A DNA stretch of 27,314 nucleotides from Candidatus Omnitrophota bacterium (GTDB taxonomy: Bacteria; Omnitrophota; Gorgyraeia; JABMRG01): NCBI GenBank assembly GCA_013202935.1, contig JABMRG010000122.1, positions 1 to 27,314 on the forward strand, read 5' to 3'. Shown here one piece after another: positions 15,297 to 22,561 of this stretch (its first letter is position 1; every line of letters starts with the position of its first letter). The translations under genes were made by a program, and so were the position numbers. The notes beneath the pieces were generated by a model. That model saw only the letters and a list, made by a program, of their open reading frames with translations, was not told where the DNA came from and did not search any database.

Positions 15297-16873
15297 CAAT
15301 GGCGGAAGTGGCGTATACCTGTAAATACCATAGATAGTTTTTTTCTATTGCATAAGGCTATTATGTTATCATCAGCCTTTGAGCCGCCGGGCTGTATGAT
15401 CGAAGTTACTCCTGCATCCGCAGCAATCTCAACCGCATCCTCCTTTGGAAAGAATGCATCAGATGCCAGGATAGCCCCTTTGGTTTTATCGCCTGCTTTA
15501 TGAATAGCCATAAATACAGAGTCTACTCTGCTCATCTGCCCTGCGCCAATGCCTACGGTCTTTGAACCCTGAATTAAGGCTATCGCGTTGGACCTGATAT
15601 GCTTTACCGCCTTCCATGCAAAAAGAAGTGAATCTACTTCTTCGGGAGTAGGCTTCTTCTCAGTTACTATCTTAAGCTGAGACATATCCATATCCTCAGT
15701 ATCTCTTGCCTGCACAAGTACTCCACCTGTTATCTTTCTTATATGCCAGTCTCTCTTATCGCGTGATTTTGCTATAGACTCCACAGAGAGTAACCTCATA
15801 TTAGGCTTGGTCATGAGCCTCTGGAGCGCATTCTGATCATATCCTGCTGCTATTACGCATTCTACAAAATCTGAAGAGAGAATCGCCTCTGCAGTATTGA
15901 TATCTACTCTTTTGTTGAGCCCTATTATGCCGCCAAAGGCTGAAAGAGAATCGCACTCAAGGGCATCTGTGTAAGCCTTAGTAAGAGTATCCGCTGTTGC
16001 CAAGCCGCACGGAGTTGCGTGTTTTATTATACATGCAGCAGGCTTTTCAAAATCTTTAACCGCCTCTAAAGCAGCATCCATATCCATTATATTGTTATAG
16101 GATAATGATTTGCCATGGAGTTGTTTTGCATTCGAAACAGAGCTTTCACGCAGGTAACCTCCCTTATAAAATGCGGCTTGCTGGTGCGGGTTTTCTCCAT
16201 AGCGAAGATCCTGGATCTTATTAAATGTTTGGCTCAGGTATTTCGGGAATATCGACTCATCTCCTTCCCCCTGGGACGAAGTCAGAATATCTTTTAGGTA
16301 GTTATGGATATGCGTATCATACTCACAGGTAAGTTTAAAGGTGTCTACAGCAAGCCACCTGAGTGTCTCCTCTGTAATCTGGCCATTATTCTTGCTTAGC
16401 TCTTCTGTTATCTGTTCATATTGTGCCGGGCTTGTGACAACAGCTACAGACTGGTAATTCTTGGCAGCTGAACGAAGTATAGATACACCGCCTATATCTA
16501 TATTCTCAATAGCCTCGTCGAGCTTTACCCCCTGCCTTGATATTGTCTTCTGAAACGGGTAGAGGTTGACCACAACCATATCTATAGGTTCTATTCCTTG
16601 AGCTTTTAGCTGCTCAATGTGCTCTTGGCTTGTTCTTAAAGCAAGGAGCCCTCCGTGTATCTTAGGGTGGAGCGTCTTTACCCTGCCATCAAGCATCTCC
16701 GGAAAACCTGTCACTTCATTTATAGGCTTTACATTAATACCTAAACCTGATATAAAGCGGGCTGTGCCACCAGTTGATATTATCTCAACACCGCGGCTGC
16801 TCAAGGCCTTGGCCAGTTGCTCAAGGCCTGTCTTATCTGATACGCTTATTAATGCTCTCTTTATGGTCAGCAT
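15296..16873 (-). CDS. purH: Bifunctional AICAR transformylase / IMP cyclohydrolase
   Basis: 525 residues, full length. The N-terminal IMP cyclohydrolase (MGS-like) domain (about 1-145) shows RALISVSDKTGLEQLAKALS, ISTGGTARF and EMLDGRVKTLHPKIHGGLLA. The transformylase domain (about 200-525) shows LRYGENPHQQAAFYK, the active-site block IIKHATPCGLA and the C-terminal GIRHFRH. It performs the last two steps of de novo IMP synthesis, consuming 10-formyl-THF. AAGGAG lies seven bases before the ATG and a promoter is present at 16921-16949. It is the first gene of the long minus-strand run. Confidence 0.97.
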   Translation of the reverse strand: MLTIKRALISVSDKTGLEQLAKALSSRGVEIISTGGTARFISGLGINVKPINEVTGFPEMLDGRVKTLHPKIHGGLLALRTSQEHIEQLKAQGIEPIDMVVVNLYPFQKTISRQGVKLDEAIENIDIGGVSILRSAAKNYQSVAVVTSPAQYEQITEELSKNNGQITEETLRWLAVDTFKLTCEYDTHIHNYLKDILTSSQGEGDESIFPKYLSQTFNKIQDLRYGENPHQQAAFYKGGYLRESSVSNAKQLHGKSLSYNNIMDMDAALEAVKDFEKPAACIIKHATPCGLATADTLTKAYTDALECDSLSAFGGIIGLNKRVDINTAEAILSSDFVECVIAAGYDQNALQRLMTKPNMRLLSVESIAKSRDKRDWHIRKITGGVLVQARDTEDMDMSQLKIVTEKKPTPEEVDSLLFAWKAVKHIRSNAIALIQGSKTVGIGAGQMSRVDSVFMAIHKAGDKTKGAILASDAFFPKEDAVEIAADAGVTSIIQPGGSKADDNIIALCNRKKLSMVFTGIRHFRH

Positions 16874-16920
16874 AGGAAGTCTCCTTTATTAAGACTAAGT
16901 TATATTCTAATAGGGGCTAA

Positions 16921-16949
16921 ATTTTACCATACTCTCTTATTAAAATCAA
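16921..16949 (-). promoter_or_regulatory. Candidate promoter of purH and the genes downstream
   Basis: On the minus strand TTGATT (16944-16949, 4/6) is followed after 17 bases by TAAAAT (16921-16926, 5/6). The predicted start lies near 16914, giving a leader of about 40 bases with no visible purine-riboswitch features. The inverted repeat of the transposase element begins only nine bases upstream of the -35 box (16959), so the element just missed the promoter. Confidence 0.6.
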
Positions 16950-16958
16950 TCATTAAAT

Positions 16959-16983
16959 GGGAACGTTTCACTCGCTTCCAACC
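16959..16983 (-). repeat. REP-like palindrome, left end of the RAYT element
   Basis: 25 bases, the exact reverse complement of 17731-17755. Read on the minus strand it starts GGTT and then folds as GGAA-G-CG, loop AGTGAAA, CGTTCC, a 6-bp stem with a single bulged G. A short 5' tetranucleotide followed by an imperfect, bulged hairpin is the typical REP design recognised by RAYT proteins. Confidence 0.75.
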
Positions 16984-17123
16984 TCTTATATTGCAACTAG
17001 TTATAGCAAGACATGTTACATTTTTTATTTTTTTGAATTTTTTTTGAAAGAAAACCTTAAGTTCTTGCGACTATATATATATGAGGCTTATTACGAAATA
17101 GATAAATGAAAAGGAGGTATAAC

Positions 17124-17723
17124 ATGCCAATGCAACCAAGAGGTGATACGTGGTCAGGGGTATATCATATTGTTATAAGAGGAAATAACAAAAGAGCTGT
17201 TTTTATTAGAGGTTGTGATTATAGCTATTTCAAAAAACTACTTAAGCGTTATAAGAAAAAATACAAGTTTCTTCTCTATCATTATGTGCTTATGAAAAAC
17301 CACGTCCACTTGTGCATTGATGCTGCTCAAAATGTAAACATATCAAAAGTAATGCAGAGCCTGCAAATATCATATAACCATTATCGAAAAAGAAGACGAG
17401 GATATGTAGGACATTTATGGCAAGGTAGATTTAAGAGTTACTTGATTGATACTGAACAATACATGTTAAGGGCTGACATATATATTGAGAAGAACCCTGT
17501 CGAGGCAGGACTTGTAAAAGATCCTTTAGAGTATTCTTGGTCTAGTTACAAACATTATGCCATCGGTGAAATTGACCCACTTGTTGATACTAATCCATCA
17601 TATGGCAATATGGGTAAAACTCCTAAAGAGCAACAGAAAAATTATAGGCAATTGATGCAGGTATTAATAGAGGAATCAGCAAATAATAAAAAGTGTAATG
17701 TTCCTTGTTGTAACTCTAAGTAA
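17124..17723 (+). CDS. REP-associated tyrosine transposase (RAYT, Y1_Tnp family)
   Basis: 199 residues from the ATG at 17124, chosen over an in-frame ATG at 17106 because AAGGAGG (17111-17117) sits six bases before it and overlaps the earlier start. The HUH motif is H60-V-H62 in MKNHVHLCI. RAYT blocks follow: GYVGHLWQGRFKS (93-105), YIEKNPVEAGLV (120-131) with Y120 as the probable catalytic tyrosine, and YSWSSYKHYA. The C-terminal tail is basic and ends with a small cysteine cluster (CNVPCC). RAYTs nick and rejoin single-stranded REP hairpins. All visible catalytic elements are intact, so it may be active. Confidence 0.92.
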   Translation: MPMQPRGDTWSGVYHIVIRGNNKRAVFIRGCDYSYFKKLLKRYKKKYKFLLYHYVLMKNHVHLCIDAAQNVNISKVMQSLQISYNHYRKRRRGYVGHLWQGRFKSYLIDTEQYMLRADIYIEKNPVEAGLVKDPLEYSWSSYKHYAIGEIDPLVDTNPSYGNMGKTPKEQQKNYRQLMQVLIEESANNKKCNVPCCNSK

Positions 17724-17730
17724 AATAAAG

Positions 17731-17755
17731 GGTTGGAAGCGAGTGAAACGTTCCC
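17731..17755 (+). repeat. REP-like palindrome, right end of the RAYT element
   Basis: 25 bases, the perfect inverted copy of 16959-16983. It begins seven bases after the transposase stop. Its last base (17755) is also the third base of the TAG stop codon of the minus-strand lipoprotein gene. As RNA from that gene it would form a small 3' hairpin and might protect or end the transcript. Confidence 0.75.
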
Positions 17756-18321
17756 TATTTGATGAGGCGGAGTTTGAGGCGGTTGAGGCGTATCCTATCG
17801 CGCAGAGATGAGACTTCTATTTCAAGTTCTTGTACTTGAGTACGTAATGAGGTTACCTTATCCTGCCACTTTGGGGCTTCTTCAGCCAGGCTCTCTGACT
17901 TCTCACCCTGCTGAATGAGCTTCTGGAGCTTGGCGATCATCTTGTTGGTGGCGGAAAGAGAGGATTCTTTAAGCTTGAGCTCCATGACAAGCTCGTCTAT
18001 TTTCTGCCGAAGCTCGCTACGGTGAGGATCGAGTTGCGCGTCTATCTCTTTTATTCTGCTGCTTACGTGTGCTGCTTCGGCTTCGAGCTCTTGTTTTAAT
18101 ATGATTACCTTGCTCCTGATCCTACCTTTTTCGTTACTAAGCCCCTGCTTCAAAACTTTTATCTTCTCATCTATCTCTGCTTTTTGGTCAAGTATAGCAA
18201 CAAAGGAGGAATCCTTCTCAACTACTTCAGCCTTTATCTCTTCTTCAGGCCTAAATTCAAAAGGAAGCTGGCAGCCTGAAACGAGAAAAGGGAATATAAC
18301 CAATAATATAACATAGCGCAT
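17755..18321 (-). CDS. Putative lipoprotein with long coiled coil
   Basis: 188 residues, no family recognised. The N terminus is a lipoprotein signal with the lipobox LVSGC (lipidated Cys17). The rest (about 30-185) is almost entirely charged alpha-helix with heptad-like Leu/Ile spacing, broken by a possible turn at QLDPHRSEL. It is predicted to be a membrane-tethered coiled coil in the periplasm. AGAGG precedes the ATG at six bases. The final codons LRLIK are followed by a TAG whose last base belongs to the REP element; the empty site would give TAA at the same place, so the protein is probably not truncated. It follows kamA by 61 bases and has its own possible promoter. Confidence 0.75.
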   Translation of the reverse strand: MRYVILLVIFPFLVSGCQLPFEFRPEEEIKAEVVEKDSSFVAILDQKAEIDEKIKVLKQGLSNEKGRIRSKVIILKQELEAEAAHVSSRIKEIDAQLDPHRSELRQKIDELVMELKLKESSLSATNKMIAKLQKLIQQGEKSESLAEEAPKWQDKVTSLRTQVQELEIEVSSLRDRIRLNRLKLRLIK

Positions 18322-18340
18322 TATAAACCTCTAAATTCTG

Positions 18341-18369
18341 ATTCTACCTTAGCACACAATGCTATACAA
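18341..18369 (-). promoter_or_regulatory. Possible promoter of the coiled-coil lipoprotein gene
   Basis: TAGAAT (18341-18346, 5/6 match to -10) with TTGTAT (18364-18369) 17 bases upstream on the minus strand. The -35 match is weak. The region overlaps the 61-base gap after kamA, which has no terminator-like hairpin, so read-through from kamA is also possible. Confidence 0.35.
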
Positions 18370-18382
18370 TTCAATCCTTTAT

Positions 18383-19564
18383 TCAAGCGCTCTCTGCGGA
18401 GCTCTTTTCGCCTATATCTATCTTTTCTTCTTTATCTACTACTTGCTCCTGTGGCTCCTTATATCTATATATATATCCTTTGTAATTTCTTAGAGTAAGC
18501 TCATCTTTAGACTGCGCAACGGTATAGTTTGGGTTAACAGGTATCTTTCCCCCTCCGCCGGGCGCATCTACTACATACGTCGGAACAGCGTATCCAGATG
18601 TATGGCCTCTTAATTTCTCCATAATATTTATGCCGCTGGCAATAGGTGCACGGAAATGGCTGGTTCCTCTTACAGGGTCACACTGGTATATATAATATGG
18701 CCTCACTCTTATCTTAACAAGTTCATGCACAAGCCTCTTCATTATAGAGGGTTTGTCATTTATATCTTTTAGCAGCACAGTCTGTGAACCAAGAACAAAG
18801 CCATTATCAGCCAGCATATCGCAGGCAAACTTTACCTCTTTCGTAATCTCTTTGGCATGATTAAAATGTATGCTTATCCATAAGGGCGCGTATTTCTTTA
18901 ACATGTTTACAAATTCAGGCGTAATGCGCATAGGCATTGCTACAGGAACACGGGTCCCTATGCGTAGAAGTTCAATATGCGGGATCTCTTTGAGTGTCTT
19001 CAATATATATTCAAGCTTAGAGTCATCAAGCATAAACGGATCTCCACCCGAGATAAGGACATCGCGTATCTTGCGGTTTGACTTGATATATTCATAGGCC
19101 TTCTCAAGATTACCACTTGTTATGATTCTTTCCTTTGTGCCTACCATTCTGCGACGGGTACAGTGTCTACAGTATGAAGCACAGAGGTCAGTTGCCAAGA
19201 GTAGTATCCTATCCGGGTACCTATGGACAAGGTTAGATACCGGAGAATCTTTATCCTCACCACAGGGATCTAACATATCTGTGGGATCAACATAAAATTC
19301 ATCTGACAATGGTACTACCTGCCGTCTTATAGCGCATTTTGGATTATCAGGATCCATAAGCATGGCCCAGTAGGGTGTAATAGCCATTGATAGTCGGCCA
19401 CGTGCCCTTGCAGTTCCTGCTTCCTCTTCCGGTGTTATATCAATAAGCGCCCGTAGCTGATCTAATGAGGTAACTCTATTTCTTACCTGCCATTTCCAAT
19501 CATTCCAGTTGGTATCATCAGCATCAGGCCATATGGCAAGGCGTCGGCTATCGTTAGATGCCAC
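18383..19564 (-). CDS. kamA: Lysine 2,3-aminomutase (radical SAM, PLP)
   Basis: 393 residues from a GTG start at 19564 (GGGATGG just upstream), overlapping the ATP-grasp gene by 11 bases. The radical SAM cluster motif is C128-ASY-C132-RH-C135. The PLP lysine is K340 in DAPGGGGK, and D296 (QCDPVRG) and D333 (VVDAPGG) match the two aspartates that hold the lysine side chain in the Clostridium enzyme. All these residues lie three positions later than in that enzyme (C125/C129/C132, D293, D330, K337). It converts L-lysine to L-beta-lysine, and the aspartates argue against glutamate 2,3-aminomutase. The C-terminal 20 residues are charged and variable. The usual partner AblB acetyltransferase is absent, and two ligase-like genes lie upstream instead. 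Confidence 0.92.
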   Translation of the reverse strand: MASNDSRRLAIWPDADDTNWNDWKWQVRNRVTSLDQLRALIDITPEEEAGTARARGRLSMAITPYWAMLMDPDNPKCAIRRQVVPLSDEFYVDPTDMLDPCGEDKDSPVSNLVHRYPDRILLLATDLCASYCRHCTRRRMVGTKERIITSGNLEKAYEYIKSNRKIRDVLISGGDPFMLDDSKLEYILKTLKEIPHIELLRIGTRVPVAMPMRITPEFVNMLKKYAPLWISIHFNHAKEITKEVKFACDMLADNGFVLGSQTVLLKDINDKPSIMKRLVHELVKIRVRPYYIYQCDPVRGTSHFRAPIASGINIMEKLRGHTSGYAVPTYVVDAPGGGGKIPVNPNYTVAQSKDELTLRNYKGYIYRYKEPQEQVVDKEEKIDIGEKSSAESA

Positions 19565-20660
19565 TTTTCCATCCCTTTAACATGCTGTCATTCAGATAAT
19601 CAGCAGCGCCTGTGTCTGTTCTGCTTGACGTAACCAATTCTTTATAATGGGAAGCCTTATCCTTCTTATACCTTGATACAGCAAGCATCAGTATAGTCTC
19701 AATAAGTTTATCATAACTTATACCTGCTGCCTTTGCAATCATAGGAAAATTACTCTCTTTTTGGTCGAGCCCGGGCAGAGGGTTTATCTCAAGAGCATAA
19801 GGTACGTTATCTCTGCTTAAGCGTACATCAACTCTTGAAAAATCCTTACAACCTATTATGCTGTGCGCTTTATAAGCAACCTCTTTTATCCTCTTTGCGA
19901 CCTCTTCTTCAAGGTTCGCAGGACAGTAAAACTGCGGCGTAAGACCAAGCTCTTCACTGCCCTGATACTCCTTCATACGCCATGAATAGAAATATTCACC
20001 CGAATCCTTACAGTTTGAAAAGTCAATCTCAAGAATAGGCAGATCAAAAAACTTATCATTGCCGAGTATGCCGATCGTAACTTCTTTACCGTCGATAAAT
20101 TCTTCGACAAGCGCATCCTGGTTGTAAGTCCTTATAATCTTATCTACTTCTCTCTGTAATCGTGATTTATTATATACAACACTATCTTTGGTTATGCCCT
20201 TTGCAGAGCCTTCACTGTTGGGCTTGACAATAAGTGGAAATGTAAGCTGTCTTTTTAGCGGCTCGTTTTTACCCTTAAAGACCTGGAATTTGGGAGTGGG
20301 TATCTTATGATGTAAAAAAAGCCTTTTGGCTGTTGCCTTGTCCAAAGAGATAGTCTGCGCCATCACGCCAGAACCTGTATAAGGTATATCCAGATAATCA
20401 AGAATCGCAGGTACCTGTGACTCCCTGCTTGGGCCGTTTAGCCCTTCTGAAATATTAAATACTATATCAGGCCTTTCTGAGATCAGCCTGTCAACAATCT
20501 GATTGTCAGCCTCAACAAGGCAGACCTGGTGGCCAGATGAACTTATGGCATTAGATATAGATTCAATAGTCTCTTTACTGTCAAACTCAGAATAATAGTC
20601 TATAGGTACGCCCTCAACCTCGGGGTCTTTCTTGAGATTATACACTAATGCTACTTTCAT
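19554..20660 (-). CDS. D-Ala-D-Ala-ligase-like ATP-grasp protein (second of a tandem pair)
   Basis: 368 residues. The N-terminal domain (about 1-100) carries VFNISEGLNGPSRESQVP, which stands where Ddl enzymes have their HG..GEDG block, then YTGSGVMAQTISLDKATAKRL. The ATP-grasp core shows FPLIVKPNSEGSAKGI, VEEFIDGKEVTIGILG and DFSRVDVRLSRDN through ALEINPLPGLD, with Asp/Glu/Asn residues that bind Mg-ATP. The family joins a carboxylate to an amine through an acyl-phosphate. The substrate region differs from true Ddl, so D-Ala-D-Ala synthesis is not assumed. The ATG directly abuts the stop of the paralogue upstream (TAAATG) and the end overlaps kamA, so a joint pathway with beta-lysine is suspected. 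A tail of about 40 residues after LAVSRYKKDK is not shared with the paralogue. Confidence 0.82.
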   Translation of the reverse strand: MKVALVYNLKKDPEVEGVPIDYYSEFDSKETIESISNAISSSGHQVCLVEADNQIVDRLISERPDIVFNISEGLNGPSRESQVPAILDYLDIPYTGSGVMAQTISLDKATAKRLFLHHKIPTPKFQVFKGKNEPLKRQLTFPLIVKPNSEGSAKGITKDSVVYNKSRLQREVDKIIRTYNQDALVEEFIDGKEVTIGILGNDKFFDLPILEIDFSNCKDSGEYFYSWRMKEYQGSEELGLTPQFYCPANLEEEVAKRIKEVAYKAHSIIGCKDFSRVDVRLSRDNVPYALEINPLPGLDQKESNFPMIAKAAGISYDKLIETILMLAVSRYKKDKASHYKELVTSSRTDTGAADYLNDSMLKGWKSGI

Positions 20661-21659
20661 TTATATGCCATACCTTTTAATCGCAGCATCTAAGACATCT
20701 AGAACCATGCGATTGTAACCTACTCCGAGATGTTTTCCTACTATACCAAAGACATCCGCAGTTGAAAGGGATGGAAGCGGGTTAATCTCCAGTACGTATG
20801 GTTTGCCGTTCTTATCTACCCTTATATCAACACGTGAGAAGTCCAGGCACTCTGTGGCTTCGTATGTTGCGACAGCAAGGTTCTGCAGTTGTTTCGATAG
20901 CCTTTTGGATATAGGCGCAGGGCATACATACCTTATCGCATCAGAATGTATACGCGAAAATGTATAAAAGAGATTATTAAGGCTCAAGCTCCCATCTATC
21001 TCAACCTGTACAACTGGAAATGGTTTTGGGTCCTTGTTACCGATTATTCCGATTGTAAACTCCTCACCTGAGATAAACTCCTCAGCAATAGCAGGTTGGT
21101 TATATTTCTCGATAAGCCACTTGGACTGCTTCAAGAGGCCTTGCCTGTTTTTAACGAGTGAGTTATCATTTAATCCCTTGCTTGATCCTTCAAAACGCGG
21201 TTTGACTATCAACGGAAAGTTAAGGCCAAGGCCATTTAGGTTACGGCTATCTTTGATCTCTATATAGGCAGGTGTTTCAATGCCGTGGCTCTTTAATATC
21301 TTTTTTGTAATAATCTTATCAAGGGTAATACCTAAAGAGAGCGGGTCTGCTCCTACAAACGGGATTCCTCTCAACTCAAGCAACATGGGAACTTGCGACT
21401 CCCTGTTTCTTCCGTGCATGCCCTCACAAATATTAAACACTATATCAACGTCAAGGCCATCCAGGCTCTTTAAGAGATTATCGACATTGCCAACCTTGAC
21501 AGCTGTATGCCCGCCTGACTCAATGGCGTCTGCTATCATATCGATTGTTGATGGATGGTCAAACTCAGCATTTATATCCGGAGGGTCACCTGGCTTGAAT
21601 ATATAATCTGTTCTTAAGTCGTATGTAAGACCTACTCTATTTTTATGATTTTTTGCCAT
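20661..21659 (-). CDS. D-Ala-D-Ala-ligase-like ATP-grasp protein (first of a tandem pair)
   Basis: 332 residues, a paralogue of the next gene. Shared blocks: FNICEGMHGRNRESQVP (about 75-91), FVGADPLSLGITLDK (about 101-115), FPLIVKPRFEGSSKGL, AEEFISGEEFTIGIIG, and DFSRVDIRVDKNGKPYVLE followed by INPLPSLS. It should activate a carboxylate as an acyl-phosphate and couple it to an amine, as Ddl does, but the substrate is unknown. The ATG at 21659 has no Shine-Dalgarno. A strong terminator hairpin ends only 18 bases upstream (21678-21704) and no convincing promoter lies between, so its expression signal is unclear. It heads a three-gene unit with the second ligase and kamA. Confidence 0.82.
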   Translation of the reverse strand: MAKNHKNRVGLTYDLRTDYIFKPGDPPDINAEFDHPSTIDMIADAIESGGHTAVKVGNVDNLLKSLDGLDVDIVFNICEGMHGRNRESQVPMLLELRGIPFVGADPLSLGITLDKIITKKILKSHGIETPAYIEIKDSRNLNGLGLNFPLIVKPRFEGSSKGLNDNSLVKNRQGLLKQSKWLIEKYNQPAIAEEFISGEEFTIGIIGNKDPKPFPVVQVEIDGSLSLNNLFYTFSRIHSDAIRYVCPAPISKRLSKQLQNLAVATYEATECLDFSRVDIRVDKNGKPYVLEINPLPSLSTADVFGIVGKHLGVGYNRMVLDVLDAAIKRYGI

Positions 21660-21677
21660 TAGTGTCGACTAAAAACA

Positions 21678-21704
21678 AAGGGACTCCAACATTTGGAGTC
21701 CCTT
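21678..21704 (-). terminator. Rho-independent terminator of the 21761-22435 gene
   Basis: AAGGGACTCCAA (21678-21689) and TTGGAGTCCCTT (21693-21704) form a perfect 12-bp stem with a 3-base loop. On the minus strand it is followed by TGTTTTTAG. It ends transcription of the membrane-protein gene 57 bases upstream. It also lies just before the ATP-grasp gene start, where it could work as an attenuator. On the plus strand it is followed by AAGAATTTTT, so it may work both ways. Confidence 0.85.
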
Positions 21705-21760
21705 AAGAATTTTTGCCTTTCAATTTCTAGATTTTGCCCTTTTACGTTGCTAAAGAGAAC

Positions 21761-22435
21761 CTATTTTTTCTTTAACTTAGCTACAAGCTCCTCAACAAAT
21801 TTACCAGCAACATCCTTTGATCCCAAACCGAACGCAAGCCCCAATCCCAAACATATTCCAGCCATAATGATGTTGATCAATTTAAGGATTACGCCTATCT
21901 CGATCTTTAGCTGCTGAAGTGCTATTATGGCAACAAATACAATTACTACTATCTGAGTGATCTGAGATAATAGCTTTGCCTGGGTAATGCCGGCGTTGCT
22001 TGCAGCTGTTCTTATCACTGTGCTCAGAAGGGTTGAAACGAACATACCTAGAACAAGTATAAATACCGCAGCTATTATATTAGGTATATAGGCTACAACG
22101 GTATTCAAAAGCTCCGCGGCAACAGTCAACTGCATAGAATTCAATGCTGTTATAATAACTATAAGCATTACTATCCAGTAGACAAGAACACCTACCAGTT
22201 CTGATAGAGTGTATTTTATACCGCCCTTTGCCAAGAAATTGCTTGTCCCGGACTTCTCTGCCAAGGTATCCAGCCTTATCAGCTTGAGGCCTCTCACAAG
22301 TACAGTCTCAATTATCTTAGCTATCAGCCAACCTATAATAAGTATTAATAAGACACCTAGAGTTTGGCGTAAGCCATGAGTAAGGCCTGTAAACATCTCC
22401 CTAACCGACTCCATTATTACAAACGTCCAATCCAT
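21761..22435 (-). CDS. Small membrane protein with MscS-related TM-helix repeats
   Basis: 224 residues with about five membrane helices: about 23-48, 78-100, 110-135, 155-172 and 180-205. Each of the pattern segments (LLILIIGWLIAKIIE, AAVFILVLGMFVSTLL) matches the conserved TM-helix repeat family related to small-conductance mechanosensitive channels. The last helix, LGLAFGLGSKDVAGKFVEEL, resembles the pore helix of MscS, but the protein stops soon after (KLKKK), so the cytoplasmic beta domain of MscS is absent. An inner-membrane channel or channel-like role is likely. GGGAGGTG lies five bases before the ATG. The gene has its own promoter and terminator, so it is a single-gene unit. Confidence 0.78.
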   Translation of the reverse strand: MDWTFVIMESVREMFTGLTHGLRQTLGVLLILIIGWLIAKIIETVLVRGLKLIRLDTLAEKSGTSNFLAKGGIKYTLSELVGVLVYWIVMLIVIITALNSMQLTVAAELLNTVVAYIPNIIAAVFILVLGMFVSTLLSTVIRTAASNAGITQAKLLSQITQIVVIVFVAIIALQQLKIEIGVILKLINIIMAGICLGLGLAFGLGSKDVAGKFVEELVAKLKKK

Positions 22436-22470
22436 CTACCCACCTCCCTTCGTTTTTTACCTTCGAAAAA

Positions 22471-22499
22471 ATTTTAGCATAAATATAACCTATTGTCAA
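22471..22499 (-). promoter_or_regulatory. Strong consensus promoter of the TM-helix gene
   Basis: On the minus strand a perfect TTGACA (22494-22499) is followed after 17 bases by TAAAAT (22471-22476, 5/6) with TGC in front, an extended -10. It begins eight bases after the terminator of the preceding gene. It is the best promoter match in the window. Confidence 0.75.
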
Positions 22500-22506
22500 C
22501 AAAATA

Positions 22507-22540
22507 GGGGCGGTATCTTTCTTTAAAAAGATGCCGCCCC
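22507..22540 (-). terminator. Rho-independent terminator after the small membrane-protein gene
   Basis: Two 14-base arms (22507-22520 and 22527-22540) pair with a single mismatch (A opposite C on the minus strand, a wobble on the plus strand) around a 6-base loop. The GC-rich base is GGGGCGG/CCGCCCC. On the minus strand TATTTTG follows. It lies 21 bases after the stop at 22562. Confidence 0.82.
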
Positions 22541-22561
22541 TAGTATAAATATGTAAACTAT

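Larger units (their letters stand above)
16959..17755 (+). mobile_element. REP/RAYT element bounded by 25-bp inverted repeats
   Basis: A 797-bp unit bounded by perfect 25-bp inverted repeats (16959-16983 and 17731-17755) that enclose a single Y1-type transposase gene. The segment 16984-17123 before the gene is AT-rich, with T-runs at about 17020-17046 and a TATATATATA stretch near 17073; it holds no ORF and no promoter I trust. If the unit is removed, the flanks join so that the stop of the lipoprotein gene changes only from TAG to TAA, leaving that protein unchanged. No clear target-site duplication is visible, as expected for HUH single-strand transposition. The layout is that of a RAYT gene with its inverted REP pair. 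Confidence 0.8.

Noticed and set aside
17731..17755. Insertion-caused truncation of the coiled-coil lipoprotein
   Set aside because: Although the element supplies the last stop-codon base, rejoining the flanks gives TAA at the same codon, so the protein end is unchanged.
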